A model generated the notes under the pieces. The model was not told the DNA's origin, searched no databases, and saw only the letters and a list, made by a program, of their open reading frames with translations. From the NCBI RefSeq assembly GCF_001907195.1, contig NZ_LVWA01000007.1, positions 96,493 through 160,492 on the forward strand: DNA of 64,000 bases. Direction: 5' to 3'. This document shows positions 25,629 through 34,271 of this stretch, piece by piece. The stretch's first letter is position 1. Each line of letters starts with the position of its first letter. Both the position numbers and the translations under genes were made by a program. The stretch is from Pontibacter flavimaris (lineage in GTDB: Bacteria > Bacteroidota > Bacteroidia > Cytophagales > Hymenobacteraceae).

Positions 25629-28079
25629 ATGAAACAAACCTTCCTGCTGGCCCTGTGCCTGATGCTCTGTTCCATTTCCTGGGCCCAGAGCCCTCCCACC
25701 GGCACCATTACAGGGATAGTGATAGACTCCGCTACCCAGGCTCCACTCAGTTATGTTACCGTGGTCGTCAGTCCGCCAGACAAGGACGAGGCCCTGAAAA
25801 CCACCTTCACGCAGGCTAACGGTAGCTTTGAAGTGACGGGATTGCCGCTGTCCCCTTACAAGCTTATACTTACCTATGTGGGCTACAAGCCCTTCTCGGT
25901 GCAGGTGCCGGCGGTGGAGGCAGGCAAGGCCACTGACCTGGGCAAGCTCCGCATCGTTACCTCGGCCAAGCAGCTGCAGGAGGTGGAGGTGACCGCTGAG
26001 AAACTGCTCGTGACCCAGGACATCGACAAAATCGGCTACAACGTAGAGTTCGACCCGGAGAGCAAGACCTCCACGGCCCTGGAGATGCTCCGCAAAGTGC
26101 CCATGCTCAGCCTCGACGCCGAAGATAACATACAGCTCAACGGCAGCAGCAATTTCAAGGTGCTGGTGAACGGCAGAAACTCCACCCTCTTTGCCCGCAG
26201 CCCCAAGGATGTGTTCCGCAGCATGCCGGCCAACACCATCAAGCGCATCGAGGTGATCACCGACCCACCAGCCAAGTATGACGCTGAAGGCATTGGCGGC
26301 ATCATCAACGTGATCACGCACGACAAGCCGCAGAACGGCTACAACGGCAGCGTATACTTCTCGCAGGCGATGCCCGACAGCCGCTTCGGCTCCGCCAACA
26401 TCAGGGCGAAAGTGGGCAAGCTGGGCATTTCGGCCTACGGCGGCGCCAACAGGTTTACCAGCCCCGATTCCTATTCCACTTTTGAGCGACGCGACAACAG
26501 CACAGGCACCACCTTGCGGCAGCAGGGCCAGGGGAGCAACGAGAACCAGTACAACTACTTTAACAGCGAGCTAAGCTATGAGATAGACACGCTGAACCTG
26601 CTCACGGCCAAATTCGACATAAACAGGAGCGAGTTTGAGTCGGCGTACCTGCAGACGGTGGAGGAGTTTAACATTGGGCGCGACCGCACGCAGGCCTTCG
26701 AGCGCAACACCTACGGCCTGGGCTCCTGGGGCAGCTACGAGGTGGGGCTGGACTACCAGCATACGTTTAAGCGCAACAAAGAACAGCTGCTCACACTCTC
26801 TTACAAGATCGGCGACAACTCCAACGCCAACGACTCGGACCTGGAGTTTGTGCCTACCCTGAACTACACAGGCCCCGTTGGCACGCGCACGCAAAACGAC
26901 GGCAAATCCATAGAGCAGACGGCCCAGGTGGATTACGTGCATCCCTTTAAAAAGCATACCCTGGAGGTGGGCGCCAAAACCATCCTGCGCGATAATGGCA
27001 GCGACTATTTTTACCGCAACTATAACCCCGAAACGGGTACCTATATTGAGGTGCCAAGCCTGACGAACGAGTTTGATTACAACCAGGATATTTACGCCGC
27101 CTATACTTCCGCCAGCCTTCGGTACAACAAATGGGGCATTCGCGCGGGCGCCCGCCTGGAGCAAACCGTAGTAGATGCCAACTTCAAGTCTTCCAAGTCA
27201 GTGGCCGACCAGGATTACCTGAACCTGATTCCGAGCGCCACGCTGACGCGCACCCTCAAAAACATGGCTACCCTGAGACTGTCTTACACGCAGCGCATCG
27301 AGCGGCCCAGTTTGTGGTACCTGAACCCGTACGTGAACCGGCAGAACGAGAAAGCCATTTCCTTTGGTAACCACAAGCTGAAAGCTGCTACCAGCCACGT
27401 CTTTAGCCTGGGCCATAGCATGTTTAAAAACGGCAAATCGCTAAACAGCACCCTGACCCATACGTTTACTAACAATGCCATCCAGAGTTATACTACCTTT
27501 AACCCCGCCGACTCGGTGAGCAGCACGACCTACGACAACATCGGCAGAAACAACACCACGACCCTCTCCATCAACAGTAACGCCACATTTTTCAAGAAAC
27601 TCAGCGTGAACCTGAATGGCTCCATGTCTTACAGCCAGCTTAGCGGCAACATAGCAGGCGTTAACCTGAAGAACAGCGGCATCAGCGGGAACGTCTACAG
27701 TTATGCCAGCTACAGGTTCGAGAAAAACTGGCGGGCCGGCGTAAACCTGGGCTACTACGCGCCGCGCGTCATGCTGCAGGGCGAGTCGGCCGGGCAGTTC
27801 TGGAACGGCTTCTCGCTGAGCAAGAGCTTCCTGAAGGACGAAAAGGCGAGCATCAGCCTCTCGGTACAGAACCCGTTCGGCAAGTACTATACCGGCTACA
27901 GCGAGCTGAGTGGCCTGAACTTCGAGCAACGCAGCGAGTACCGTCATGTTCGTCGCCGGGCCAACATCGGCTTTAACTACAGGTTCGGCAAACTGAAAGT
28001 GGACATTAAACGCACCAAGCGCGGCATCAAAAACGATGACCTGAAAGGCGGCGAGAGCACCGGCGGAGGCGGTAATTAG
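25629..28079 (+). CDS. outer-membrane beta-barrel TonB-type receptor with carboxypeptidase-like N-domain
   Basis: This is an outer-membrane receptor. A signal peptide (KQTFLLALCLMLCSISWAQS) is followed by a carboxypeptidase-regulatory-like domain (TGIVIDSATQAPLSYVTVVVS, about residues 28-110). A plug region follows (LEMLRKVPMLSLDAEDNIQLNG; PPAKYDAEGIGGIINVIT). A long beta-barrel of the outer-membrane beta-barrel type then ends with a basic tail rich in Gly. No SusD-type partner follows, so it is not a SusC/D glycan pair. Ligand unknown. The ending after the last strand carries extra KVDIKRTKRGIKNDD. Confidence 0.88.
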   Translation: MKQTFLLALCLMLCSISWAQSPPTGTITGIVIDSATQAPLSYVTVVVSPPDKDEALKTTFTQANGSFEVTGLPLSPYKLILTYVGYKPFSVQVPAVEAGKATDLGKLRIVTSAKQLQEVEVTAEKLLVTQDIDKIGYNVEFDPESKTSTALEMLRKVPMLSLDAEDNIQLNGSSNFKVLVNGRNSTLFARSPKDVFRSMPANTIKRIEVITDPPAKYDAEGIGGIINVITHDKPQNGYNGSVYFSQAMPDSRFGSANIRAKVGKLGISAYGGANRFTSPDSYSTFERRDNSTGTTLRQQGQGSNENQYNYFNSELSYEIDTLNLLTAKFDINRSEFESAYLQTVEEFNIGRDRTQAFERNTYGLGSWGSYEVGLDYQHTFKRNKEQLLTLSYKIGDNSNANDSDLEFVPTLNYTGPVGTRTQNDGKSIEQTAQVDYVHPFKKHTLEVGAKTILRDNGSDYFYRNYNPETGTYIEVPSLTNEFDYNQDIYAAYTSASLRYNKWGIRAGARLEQTVVDANFKSSKSVADQDYLNLIPSATLTRTLKNMATLRLSYTQRIERPSLWYLNPYVNRQNEKAISFGNHKLKAATSHVFSLGHSMFKNGKSLNSTLTHTFTNNAIQSYTTFNPADSVSSTTYDNIGRNNTTTLSINSNATFFKKLSVNLNGSMSYSQLSGNIAGVNLKNSGISGNVYSYASYRFEKNWRAGVNLGYYAPRVMLQGESAGQFWNGFSLSKSFLKDEKASISLSVQNPFGKYYTGYSELSGLNFEQRSEYRHVRRRANIGFNYRFGKLKVDIKRTKRGIKNDDLKGGESTGGGGN

Positions 28080-28085
28080 GCCCTA

Positions 28086-28141
28086 AAGTATAAAGTATAG
28101 CCAAGCTGAAACTGTGATCGGTTGGGCTATACTTTATACTT
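28086..28141. repeat. inverted repeat made from the AAGTATA word
   Basis: AAGTATAAAGTATAGCC is followed by its reverse complement after a short spacer. It sits right after the stop of the receptor gene and could fold as a terminator-like hairpin in which both arms are built from AAGTATA words. Confidence 0.65.
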
Positions 28142-28250
28142 TCGGTTTATATATTGTACTAGCGGAGGATTTAAGAAATTCCGTACATAGTGCAGATAAG
28201 CCGAATAGACTTCTGTTTAGCCACAAGTTATGGGTAATTAAAACAATAAT

Positions 28251-28760
28251 ATGCACAGCTTTGATGACTTAATATACAGAAGTATAGCATTTACATTGAA
28301 TGCATTGGAAGAAGCGAATTCAAAAATATTACATGAACTTCAGACAGGGGCATCAACTATTGCTGTTAAGAATTTACAAATGATTCAATTACAAAAAGTA
28401 ATATTAGCTACTGGTATGTTTTCCATGTTTGAATCAATATTACAGGAAGAGTTATCATGCCGCAACGGTTTCGAAGAGGCCAAAAATATACTTATTCAAA
28501 AAGGAAAAGATGAACTCCATGACCGTTTCATCAACTTCTATTATGCTATTAATGTACTTGAACATGGCAAAGGGAAAAGCTATGACGCACTAGTAGCAAA
28601 ATCTGGCTCATTACCCTTTAGGATAAAATTACCAGGAGAAAATTTCTTTGAAGAAGGAGATGTTTCAGAAGTTTCTACATTAGTAGAGGTAGATGACCAG
28701 TTCGTTTTAAACTGCGCTGATTTGATAGAGCAGATTTCTAAAGAGATAAGGATTGAATAA
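28251..28760 (+). CDS. AT-rich orphan, possibly HEPN-like
   Basis: I do not recognise this 169-residue protein. It has no signal or membrane segment and appears mostly helical. The phrase RFINFYYAINVLEHGKGKSYDAL (about residues 91-113) resembles the last helix of HEPN-like domains, which carry an R-x(4-6)-H motif or an N-x-L-K-H-G sequence, but the match is only suggestive. It is much more AT-rich than the genes on both sides and uses codons such as ATA and TTA. This suggests acquisition by transfer. It stands alone between the TonB receptor and the P-ATPase. Confidence 0.6.
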   Translation: MHSFDDLIYRSIAFTLNALEEANSKILHELQTGASTIAVKNLQMIQLQKVILATGMFSMFESILQEELSCRNGFEEAKNILIQKGKDELHDRFINFYYAINVLEHGKGKSYDALVAKSGSLPFRIKLPGENFFEEGDVSEVSTLVEVDDQFVLNCADLIEQISKEIRIE

Positions 28761-28916
28761 TAACAACCCATAACAACACCTAATCGTCAGTCTTCGGCCG
28801 ACGGCCTTGCCCGTCGTTTAGCCCAACCGTTCCTCACCCCCAAAAACCTTTCTCCCCCAGCCATAGTTTAAAATCTGGTACTTCCCTAACTTAACGGGAC
28901 CGATAAAGCGACCAGC

Positions 28917-31583
28917 ATGTGGTTTACCAAATCATTTGAGGAGGTTGTGGCAGACCTCGATGCCAATCCCGCCCAGGGCCTCTCGGGGGAAGAGGCAAAA
29001 GCCCGACTGCAAAAGTATGGACCCAATAAACTGAAGGGCAAGAAGAAGAAAAGCGTCCTACAGATGTTCCTGGCCCAGTTGCAGGACTGGCTGATTTACG
29101 TGCTCTTCGCGGCCGTGGTGATCACGATGATTATGGGTGAGTACGTCGACAGCATCATCATCCTGGCCGTGATCATACTGAACGCCATACTGGGCGTGGT
29201 GCAGGAGGTAAAAGCCGGTAACGCTATCGAGGCGCTGCAGAAAATGGCCTCGCCCAAAGCCCTGGTGCGCCGCGATGGCACAGTGCAGGAGGTGGACGCT
29301 GAAACCCTTGTGCCCGGCGAGATGCTGATACTGGATGCCGGACGCTACATTGCCGCCGACGCGCGCCTGGTGGAGTCGGCAAACCTGCAGGTGGAGGAGT
29401 CGGCACTCACCGGCGAGTCAGTGCCCTCCACAAAAGACGCGACCCAAATCCATACTTTAGAAACGCCCCTCGGCGACCGCTTCAACTCTGTTTTTATGTC
29501 GACGCTGGTGACGTACGGCCGTGGCGAAGCGCTGGTAACAGGCACCGGGATGGACACCGAAGTAGGCAAGATCGCCAGCATTATTGGTGGAGAGGAGGAG
29601 ACTAAAACCCCGCTGGAAATACGCCTGAATCACCTGGGCAAGACCCTTGGCAAACTGGCCATCGGCATCTGTGTGCTCATTTTTGTAGTGGCGCTGCTGC
29701 AGGGCCGCGACCTGGCTGAAATGTTCCTGATTTCGGTATCGCTGGCGGTGGCCTCCATCCCCGAGGGGCTGGCAGCTATTGTGGCCATCGTGCTCTCCAT
29801 CGGCGTTACGGGCATGTCCAAGCGCAATGCCATTATCCGGCGGCTCCCGGCTGTGGAGACGCTCGGCTCGGTCAACATCATCTGCTCCGATAAAACCGGC
29901 ACGCTCACGCAGAATAAAATGAAGGTGGTGCAATACTTTACCCTTCAGGGAGAAACCTCCGTAGAGCACGGCGCACCGAATACCGCCACCGACGAGGCCA
30001 TCCTGCTGGCCAAGGCCTTTATACTTTGCTCCGACGCCACCTACGACAAACAGACCGAATCCGGCACCGGCGACCCGACCGAGATTGCTCTGCTGCTGCT
30101 GGGGGATGACCTGGGCCTGGATCGCGAGGAGCTGCAAGCCGGAAACAAGCGCCTGAATGAGTTTGCCTTTGACTCGGAACGTAAGCTGATGTCCACCTTG
30201 GTGGAGGAGGACGGCGACTATACCGTATACACCAAAGGCGCCATCGACAACCTGCTGAACATCTGCACCCATGTACCAGAAAACGGGCAGATCGTCCCGC
30301 TGACCGAGGCGCACAAAGAAGCCTTCGCCCAAGCCACGGAACGCATGTCTACCCAGGCGCTGCGTACCTTAGGTGCGGCCTATAAGCCTGTAAACTCCGT
30401 TGTGAGTACCGAGGAAATGGAGCAGGACCTGGTTCTGCTGGGGCTGGTGGGCATGATCGACCCGCCCCGCACGGAGGTAAGGCCATCGGTACAGAAGGCG
30501 CACCAGGCGGGCATCACCACCGTTATGATCACCGGCGACCACAAGCACACAGCCTTTGCCATTGCCCGTGAGCTGGGGATTTCGGAAAGTATGGACCAGG
30601 CCATTACCGGGCAGGAAGTGGACGAAATGACGGAGGAGGCCTTTCAGCAGCGGGTGGATAACTTCCGTGTGTTCGCGCGGGTCTCGCCGGAGCATAAGGT
30701 GAAGATCGTGCGGGCCCTCCGGGAGCAGGGCAACATCGTGTCCATGACCGGCGACGGGGTGAACGACGCCCCTTCGCTGCAGGCCGCCGACATTGGGGTG
30801 GCCATGGGCATCACAGGCACCGACGTAGCCAAGGGCGCTTCGGACATGATCCTGACAGACGATAACTTCGCCACCATCGTGTCGGCCATCGAGCAGGGGC
30901 GCAATATCTACAACAACATCCGCAAGGCGGTTATCTTTCTGCTGACCTGTAACCTGGGCGAGGTGGTGGCCATGTTCATCACCCTGCTCATCGGCTGGGA
31001 GGCTCCGCTCATTGCTACCCAACTGCTCTGGATCAACCTCGTGACGGATACCCTACCGGCCGTGGCGCTGGGCATGGACCCCGGCGATCCGGATGTGATG
31101 AAGGACAAGCCGCGTGCACCGAATGAGAACTTTTTTGCGGGCGGCGCGGGTATTCGCGCCATAGGCGGCGGTATCCTGATCGGCGCGCTCACCATTTTCG
31201 CTTTCTGGTACGGCTACTACGAGCACGGCTTCAGCCCCTTTGATGATGCGGTACCGGTAGAGACCCTCAAGAATGCACGCACCATGGCCTTCCTGACGCT
31301 GGTGGCCTGCCAGCTTTACTACTCCCTGGCTATGCGCCACCCGACCAAATCCATTTTCCAGGTGGGCCTTTTCAGCAATAAATATCTTATTGGCGCCATT
31401 GTGCTGGGGCTGCTGCTGCAACACCTCATTATCGGCATTCCTTTTATGCAGGAGGCTTTTAGCCTGCATATGCTCGATCTGGAGGGTTGGATAACGGTGA
31501 TTATACTTGGACTGGTGCCGCTGCTGGCAAATGAGGTGATGAAATTTTTCCTGCGGCGCCGCAGGAATGTGGCGGAAGTATAA
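28917..31583 (+). CDS. P-type cation ATPase (calcium type, P2A-like)
   Basis: This is a membrane pump driven by ATP. It has the TGES motif (ALTGESVPS), the phosphorylated Asp in CSDKTGTLTQNKMK, the hinge MTGDGVNDAPSL, and PEGL in helix M4 (ASIPEGLAAIVAIVLSIG). M5 has NLGEVVAMF and M6 has WINLVTDTLPAVALGMDPGD. These residues match bacterial calcium ATPases rather than heavy-metal or potassium pumps. At 888 residues the length fits. No metal-binding N-terminal domain is present. It is probably monocistronic. Confidence 0.93.
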   Translation: MWFTKSFEEVVADLDANPAQGLSGEEAKARLQKYGPNKLKGKKKKSVLQMFLAQLQDWLIYVLFAAVVITMIMGEYVDSIIILAVIILNAILGVVQEVKAGNAIEALQKMASPKALVRRDGTVQEVDAETLVPGEMLILDAGRYIAADARLVESANLQVEESALTGESVPSTKDATQIHTLETPLGDRFNSVFMSTLVTYGRGEALVTGTGMDTEVGKIASIIGGEEETKTPLEIRLNHLGKTLGKLAIGICVLIFVVALLQGRDLAEMFLISVSLAVASIPEGLAAIVAIVLSIGVTGMSKRNAIIRRLPAVETLGSVNIICSDKTGTLTQNKMKVVQYFTLQGETSVEHGAPNTATDEAILLAKAFILCSDATYDKQTESGTGDPTEIALLLLGDDLGLDREELQAGNKRLNEFAFDSERKLMSTLVEEDGDYTVYTKGAIDNLLNICTHVPENGQIVPLTEAHKEAFAQATERMSTQALRTLGAAYKPVNSVVSTEEMEQDLVLLGLVGMIDPPRTEVRPSVQKAHQAGITTVMITGDHKHTAFAIARELGISESMDQAITGQEVDEMTEEAFQQRVDNFRVFARVSPEHKVKIVRALREQGNIVSMTGDGVNDAPSLQAADIGVAMGITGTDVAKGASDMILTDDNFATIVSAIEQGRNIYNNIRKAVIFLLTCNLGEVVAMFITLLIGWEAPLIATQLLWINLVTDTLPAVALGMDPGDPDVMKDKPRAPNENFFAGGAGIRAIGGGILIGALTIFAFWYGYYEHGFSPFDDAVPVETLKNARTMAFLTLVACQLYYSLAMRHPTKSIFQVGLFSNKYLIGAIVLGLLLQHLIIGIPFMQEAFSLHMLDLEGWITVIILGLVPLLANEVMKFFLRRRRNVAEV

Positions 31584-31595
31584 GTGGGGGGCTGA

Positions 31596-31900
31596 TCTTT
31601 ATACTTGCTGTACTTTTACTTCAGCTATACTTCTATACTTGAAACTATACTTTATACTTCCGATTATACTTCCTTAGCCTTTCTGGCGCAAGTCTTCAGA
31701 CTTATGTACTACGGGAGGTGCTAAATCTCTGACTTAACTGGCTTGAAAAGCAATACTTTATACTTTGGCTATACTTTTTATACTTCGGCCATACTTTATA
31801 CTTCTCTGGCGCAAGCGTCCGCTTGTGCCTTTTTATACTTGAGCCATACTTTATAATTCGAGCTATACTTTTGTACTTGCTGATTTATACTTCCATATCC
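31596..31900. repeat. dense TATACTT word array before composite copy B
   Basis: About 17 TATACTT-like words lie in 300 bases, with spacers of 3-25 bases. At 31684-31760 a segment (CAAGTCTTCAGACTT... GGCTTGAAAAGC) also matches 51018-51085, and the 22-base palindrome at 31808-31829 matches 51151-51172. No gene lies in 31584-32556. Confidence 0.75.
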
Positions 31901-31915
31901 ACTGCTTCCTTCTGC

Positions 31916-32254
31916 TTGACACAAGCTATACTTTCTAGCTGCCGCTGATCCTGTAGTTCCCACAAACCTATAGTTTCATTTCTGACTTTGGTGCTCTCAA
32001 GCCCGAGAGGGCTCGTCCTCGGGCATCGCGCTGGGAGCTTTTCCTGCCCTCGTACCTCGGGCTGCCTCACTGGCGTTCGGCACCAGAAAAACTCGCATAG
32101 GCGCTCAACCCAAGGACTGGGATCAGTTCGATAGCCGCCGCTGACGGAGCTTGAACTAAAGTGTCCCCTTGAGGACAAGTGAGAACGAGAGTTCGAAACT
32201 TGCGACCATAGGTCAATAGGGGTGTTTATACTTTGACTATAGAACTTATACTTC
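31916..32254 (+). repeat. composite element, copy B (most complete)
   Basis: This is the most complete copy of the element, in the opposite orientation to copy A. It opens with TTGACACAAGCTATACTTTC and ends with the AGGTCAATAGGGGTGTTTA block before another pair of TATACTT words. Two stems are visible: AGCCCGAGAGGGCT and CCCAAGGACTGGG. Variable parts separate the conserved blocks, which hints at selection on RNA or DNA structure rather than on protein. Confidence 0.8.
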
Positions 32255-32272
32255 AGGTAAAGCAATGACAGG

Positions 32273-32404
32273 CTCCCCTCCTTAGACAAGGAGGGGTAGG
32301 GGTGGTTGGACCCGGCAGTGCAGAAATGCGGACAAGGATGTCTGCAGCAGCCTTAGTACTGCAAAACTCCCTCCCCTGTTTTTAGGGGAGGGTTGGGGAG
32401 GGGT
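32273..32404. repeat. G-rich REP-like palindromes after copy B
   Basis: The two units are at 32273-32310 (CCCCTCCTTAGACAAGGAGGGG plus GGGTGGTTGGA) and 32366-32404 (CTCCCCTGTTTTTAGGGGAG plus GGTTGGGG). Both recur at 51685-51723 and 51739-51777. A third unit near 32436-32470 (TCGCGACCTGTC) recurs near 51613-51640. They are non-coding hairpins of the REP type. Confidence 0.7.
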
Positions 32405-32556
32405 GAAATGGTGCCAGGAGCAGGTCTATATTTTGTAGGGACAAGGTCGCGACCTGTCTGCGCGAAGGCTATAGCTATCTATAGAATTTATACTTTTGAA
32501 GCAGCAGCTACCGGCTCCCTCCTGTTTTTAAGAGAGAGCTAGGGAGTGGTCCTCCC

Positions 32557-33513
32557 CTACACCACCTGCCCTATACCAAACAGCAGCACAAACAGCAGCG
32601 TGGTAATAGCCATTTGCTTGAGGTAAGGATCCAGCTCCCTGGAGCTTTGCTTGCGCCACACGTTTACGCCATTACTTAGAAGCAGCGGCAGGGCAAGTAT
32701 AAACAGGAACTGCCAGGGGCTTTGGTAATTCAGCAGCACGTAGGTAAAGGCACTCAGTACCCCGCCCAATAGCACCAGCACATGGTATACACGCGCAGCC
32801 TTTGGGCCAATCCGAACAGGTATTGAACGCTTGCCGGCAAGTATGTCGGAATTGATGTCGCGGATGTTGTTGACGTTGAGCACACCTACCGAGAAGAAAC
32901 CACACACCAGCGCCGGAAGTATAACCGATGGCTCCAGCGCCTGCGCCTGCAGAAAGTAGGTGCCCAACACGCCCACCAGCCCGAAGAAGATGAACACGAA
33001 AATATCGCCCAGCCCGGCGTAGCCGTAGGGGTTGTCACCGGCGGTATAGTTGATGGCGGCCCAGATAGAGGCCAGCCCCAGCACCAGGAAAAGCAAAAAC
33101 AGCAGCATGCCCTCCGCGCCGAAAGCCACCCACAACAGCAACAAACCTGATACCAGCGAGAGCAGGCTAAACACCAGCATGCCCTTCTTCATCTGGTCGG
33201 CCTGTATGTGCCCCGCCTGCACGGCCCGCAGCGGTCCCTCGCGGTGCACGCTGTCAGCCCCATGCTTAGAATCGCCATAGTCGTTGGCCAGGTTAGAGAG
33301 GATTTGCAGGAAAAGCGTGGTAAGCACACACAGGCCTACTACGGTAGCGTTGAAGTAGCCATGGGCTGCCGCCATAAAACCGCCCATGCTTATGCAGGAG
33401 AGCGCCAGTGGCAGCGTGCGCGGCCTAAAAGCCGAAATCCAGGCCTTTACCAGACCTGGATTTGGGGTACTTGTGTGTTGGGATGTATTCAAGTTGCTAT
33501 ACTTATTGCTCAA
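32557..33513 (-). CDS. menA: 1,4-dihydroxy-2-naphthoate polyprenyltransferase
   Basis: This UbiA-family enzyme attaches the polyprenyl chain in menaquinone synthesis, in the inner membrane. Asp-rich motif one is NDYGDSKHGAD, and the second is in NNIRDINSDILAGKRS. The N-terminus (KAWISAFRPRTLPLALSCISMG) is typical of MenA. About nine helices are seen in 318 residues. Its start overlaps the end of the peroxidase gene by 11 bases, so the genes are linked. It fits with menaquinone as the partner of complex I. Confidence 0.94.
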   Translation of the reverse strand: MSNKYSNLNTSQHTSTPNPGLVKAWISAFRPRTLPLALSCISMGGFMAAAHGYFNATVVGLCVLTTLFLQILSNLANDYGDSKHGADSVHREGPLRAVQAGHIQADQMKKGMLVFSLLSLVSGLLLLWVAFGAEGMLLFLLFLVLGLASIWAAINYTAGDNPYGYAGLGDIFVFIFFGLVGVLGTYFLQAQALEPSVILPALVCGFFSVGVLNVNNIRDINSDILAGKRSIPVRIGPKAARVYHVLVLLGGVLSAFTYVLLNYQSPWQFLFILALPLLLSNGVNVWRKQSSRELDPYLKQMAITTLLFVLLFGIGQVV

Positions 33514-34099
33514 TAGCCGCCAGCAGCTCCTTGTCCATCGGTTTTACTTTGGATGGATAGAAGCCTACCACCTTACCGTTCTCGTCCACGAGGTATTTGC
33601 TGAAGTTCCAGCTCGGCTCTTCGTTGCCCGGTGCGTGCTGTGCCAGCCAGGTGTAAAGCGGATGCCGATCCTCCCCCTTCACAGAGATCTTCTCCAGCAT
33701 TTGGAACGTAACGCCGTAGTTTTTCTGGCAGAAAGAAGCGATCTCCTCGTTAGAGCCCGGCTCCTGCCCGCCAAAGTTGTTGGCCGGAAAACCAAGTATA
33801 ACCACCTCTTTGCCGTGCTGCTCGTGCAATTGCTGCAGGTCTTCGTACTGCGGTGTAAAGCCGCACTCGGAGGCGGTGTTCACCAGCAGCACCTTCTTGC
33901 CCTTGTACTGCGAAAAGTCCACGTCTTTGCCATCCAGCGACTTCATCTTAAAAGTATAAAAGTCGTTTGCCTGTGTGTTTGGAGTTGATTCTGTAGCCAT
34001 GGTTTCTTCTTTTAGGTTTGTTGTGCCGCCCCCGCCTGAGCAGGAAACTGTTACACCTAATACAAGCACCAGCGCTAAAAGTTTATGCAGGTTTTTCAT
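33503..34099 (-). CDS. glutathione peroxidase family lipoprotein
   Basis: This is an exported thiol peroxidase of the GPx family. The signal peptide ends at GVTVSCSGGGG, so it is probably a lipoprotein. The active-site Cys is in LLVNTASECGFTPQYEDL, and the Trp/Asn motif is in PSWNFSKYLVDENG. The usual FPCNQFG segment reads FPANNFGGQEPG, so one Cys is replaced by Ala and Gln by Asn. The likely resolving Cys is in IASFCQKNYG. This suggests a thioredoxin-linked two-Cys or one-Cys mechanism. It is followed by an overlapping menA. Confidence 0.88.
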   Translation of the reverse strand: MKNLHKLLALVLVLGVTVSCSGGGGTTNLKEETMATESTPNTQANDFYTFKMKSLDGKDVDFSQYKGKKVLLVNTASECGFTPQYEDLQQLHEQHGKEVVILGFPANNFGGQEPGSNEEIASFCQKNYGVTFQMLEKISVKGEDRHPLYTWLAQHAPGNEEPSWNFSKYLVDENGKVVGFYPSKVKPMDKELLAAIEQ

Positions 34100-34168
34100 T
34101 TTGATGGTTTTATGGCTTTTAAAACTGAAAGCTAATCTATGTCCCCCTTTGATGCACTTCCGTAGGTT

Positions 34169-34244
34169 GTCCCCTTGAGGGGACTATAGGGGTGTCTGCT
34201 TTTGCAGAATGCGTTTACACCCCTGTGGTCCCCTCAAGGGGACA
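34169..34244. repeat. nested palindromes between argS and the peroxidase gene
   Basis: Each arm is itself a 16-base palindrome (GTCCCCTTGAGGGGAC and GTCCCCTCAAGGGGAC), and the arms also pair with each other via GGGGTGT/ACACCCC. The same core GTCCCCTTGAGGAC occurs in composite copies A and B. A transcript from either side could form a cruciform or hairpin here. Confidence 0.65.
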
Positions 34245-34271
34245 GTTACAATAATCCCTTCAACCTCTACC

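Noticed and set aside
31596..31900. Dense regular-looking repeats that might be a CRISPR array
   Set aside because: The repeated word is only seven to eight bases and spacers vary from 3 to 25 bases. There are no cas genes.
31885..32289. 134-residue minus-strand frame across composite copy B
   Set aside because: The frame is not kept in copies A and C, and conserved blocks differ in spacing by non-multiples of three. The element is treated as non-coding.
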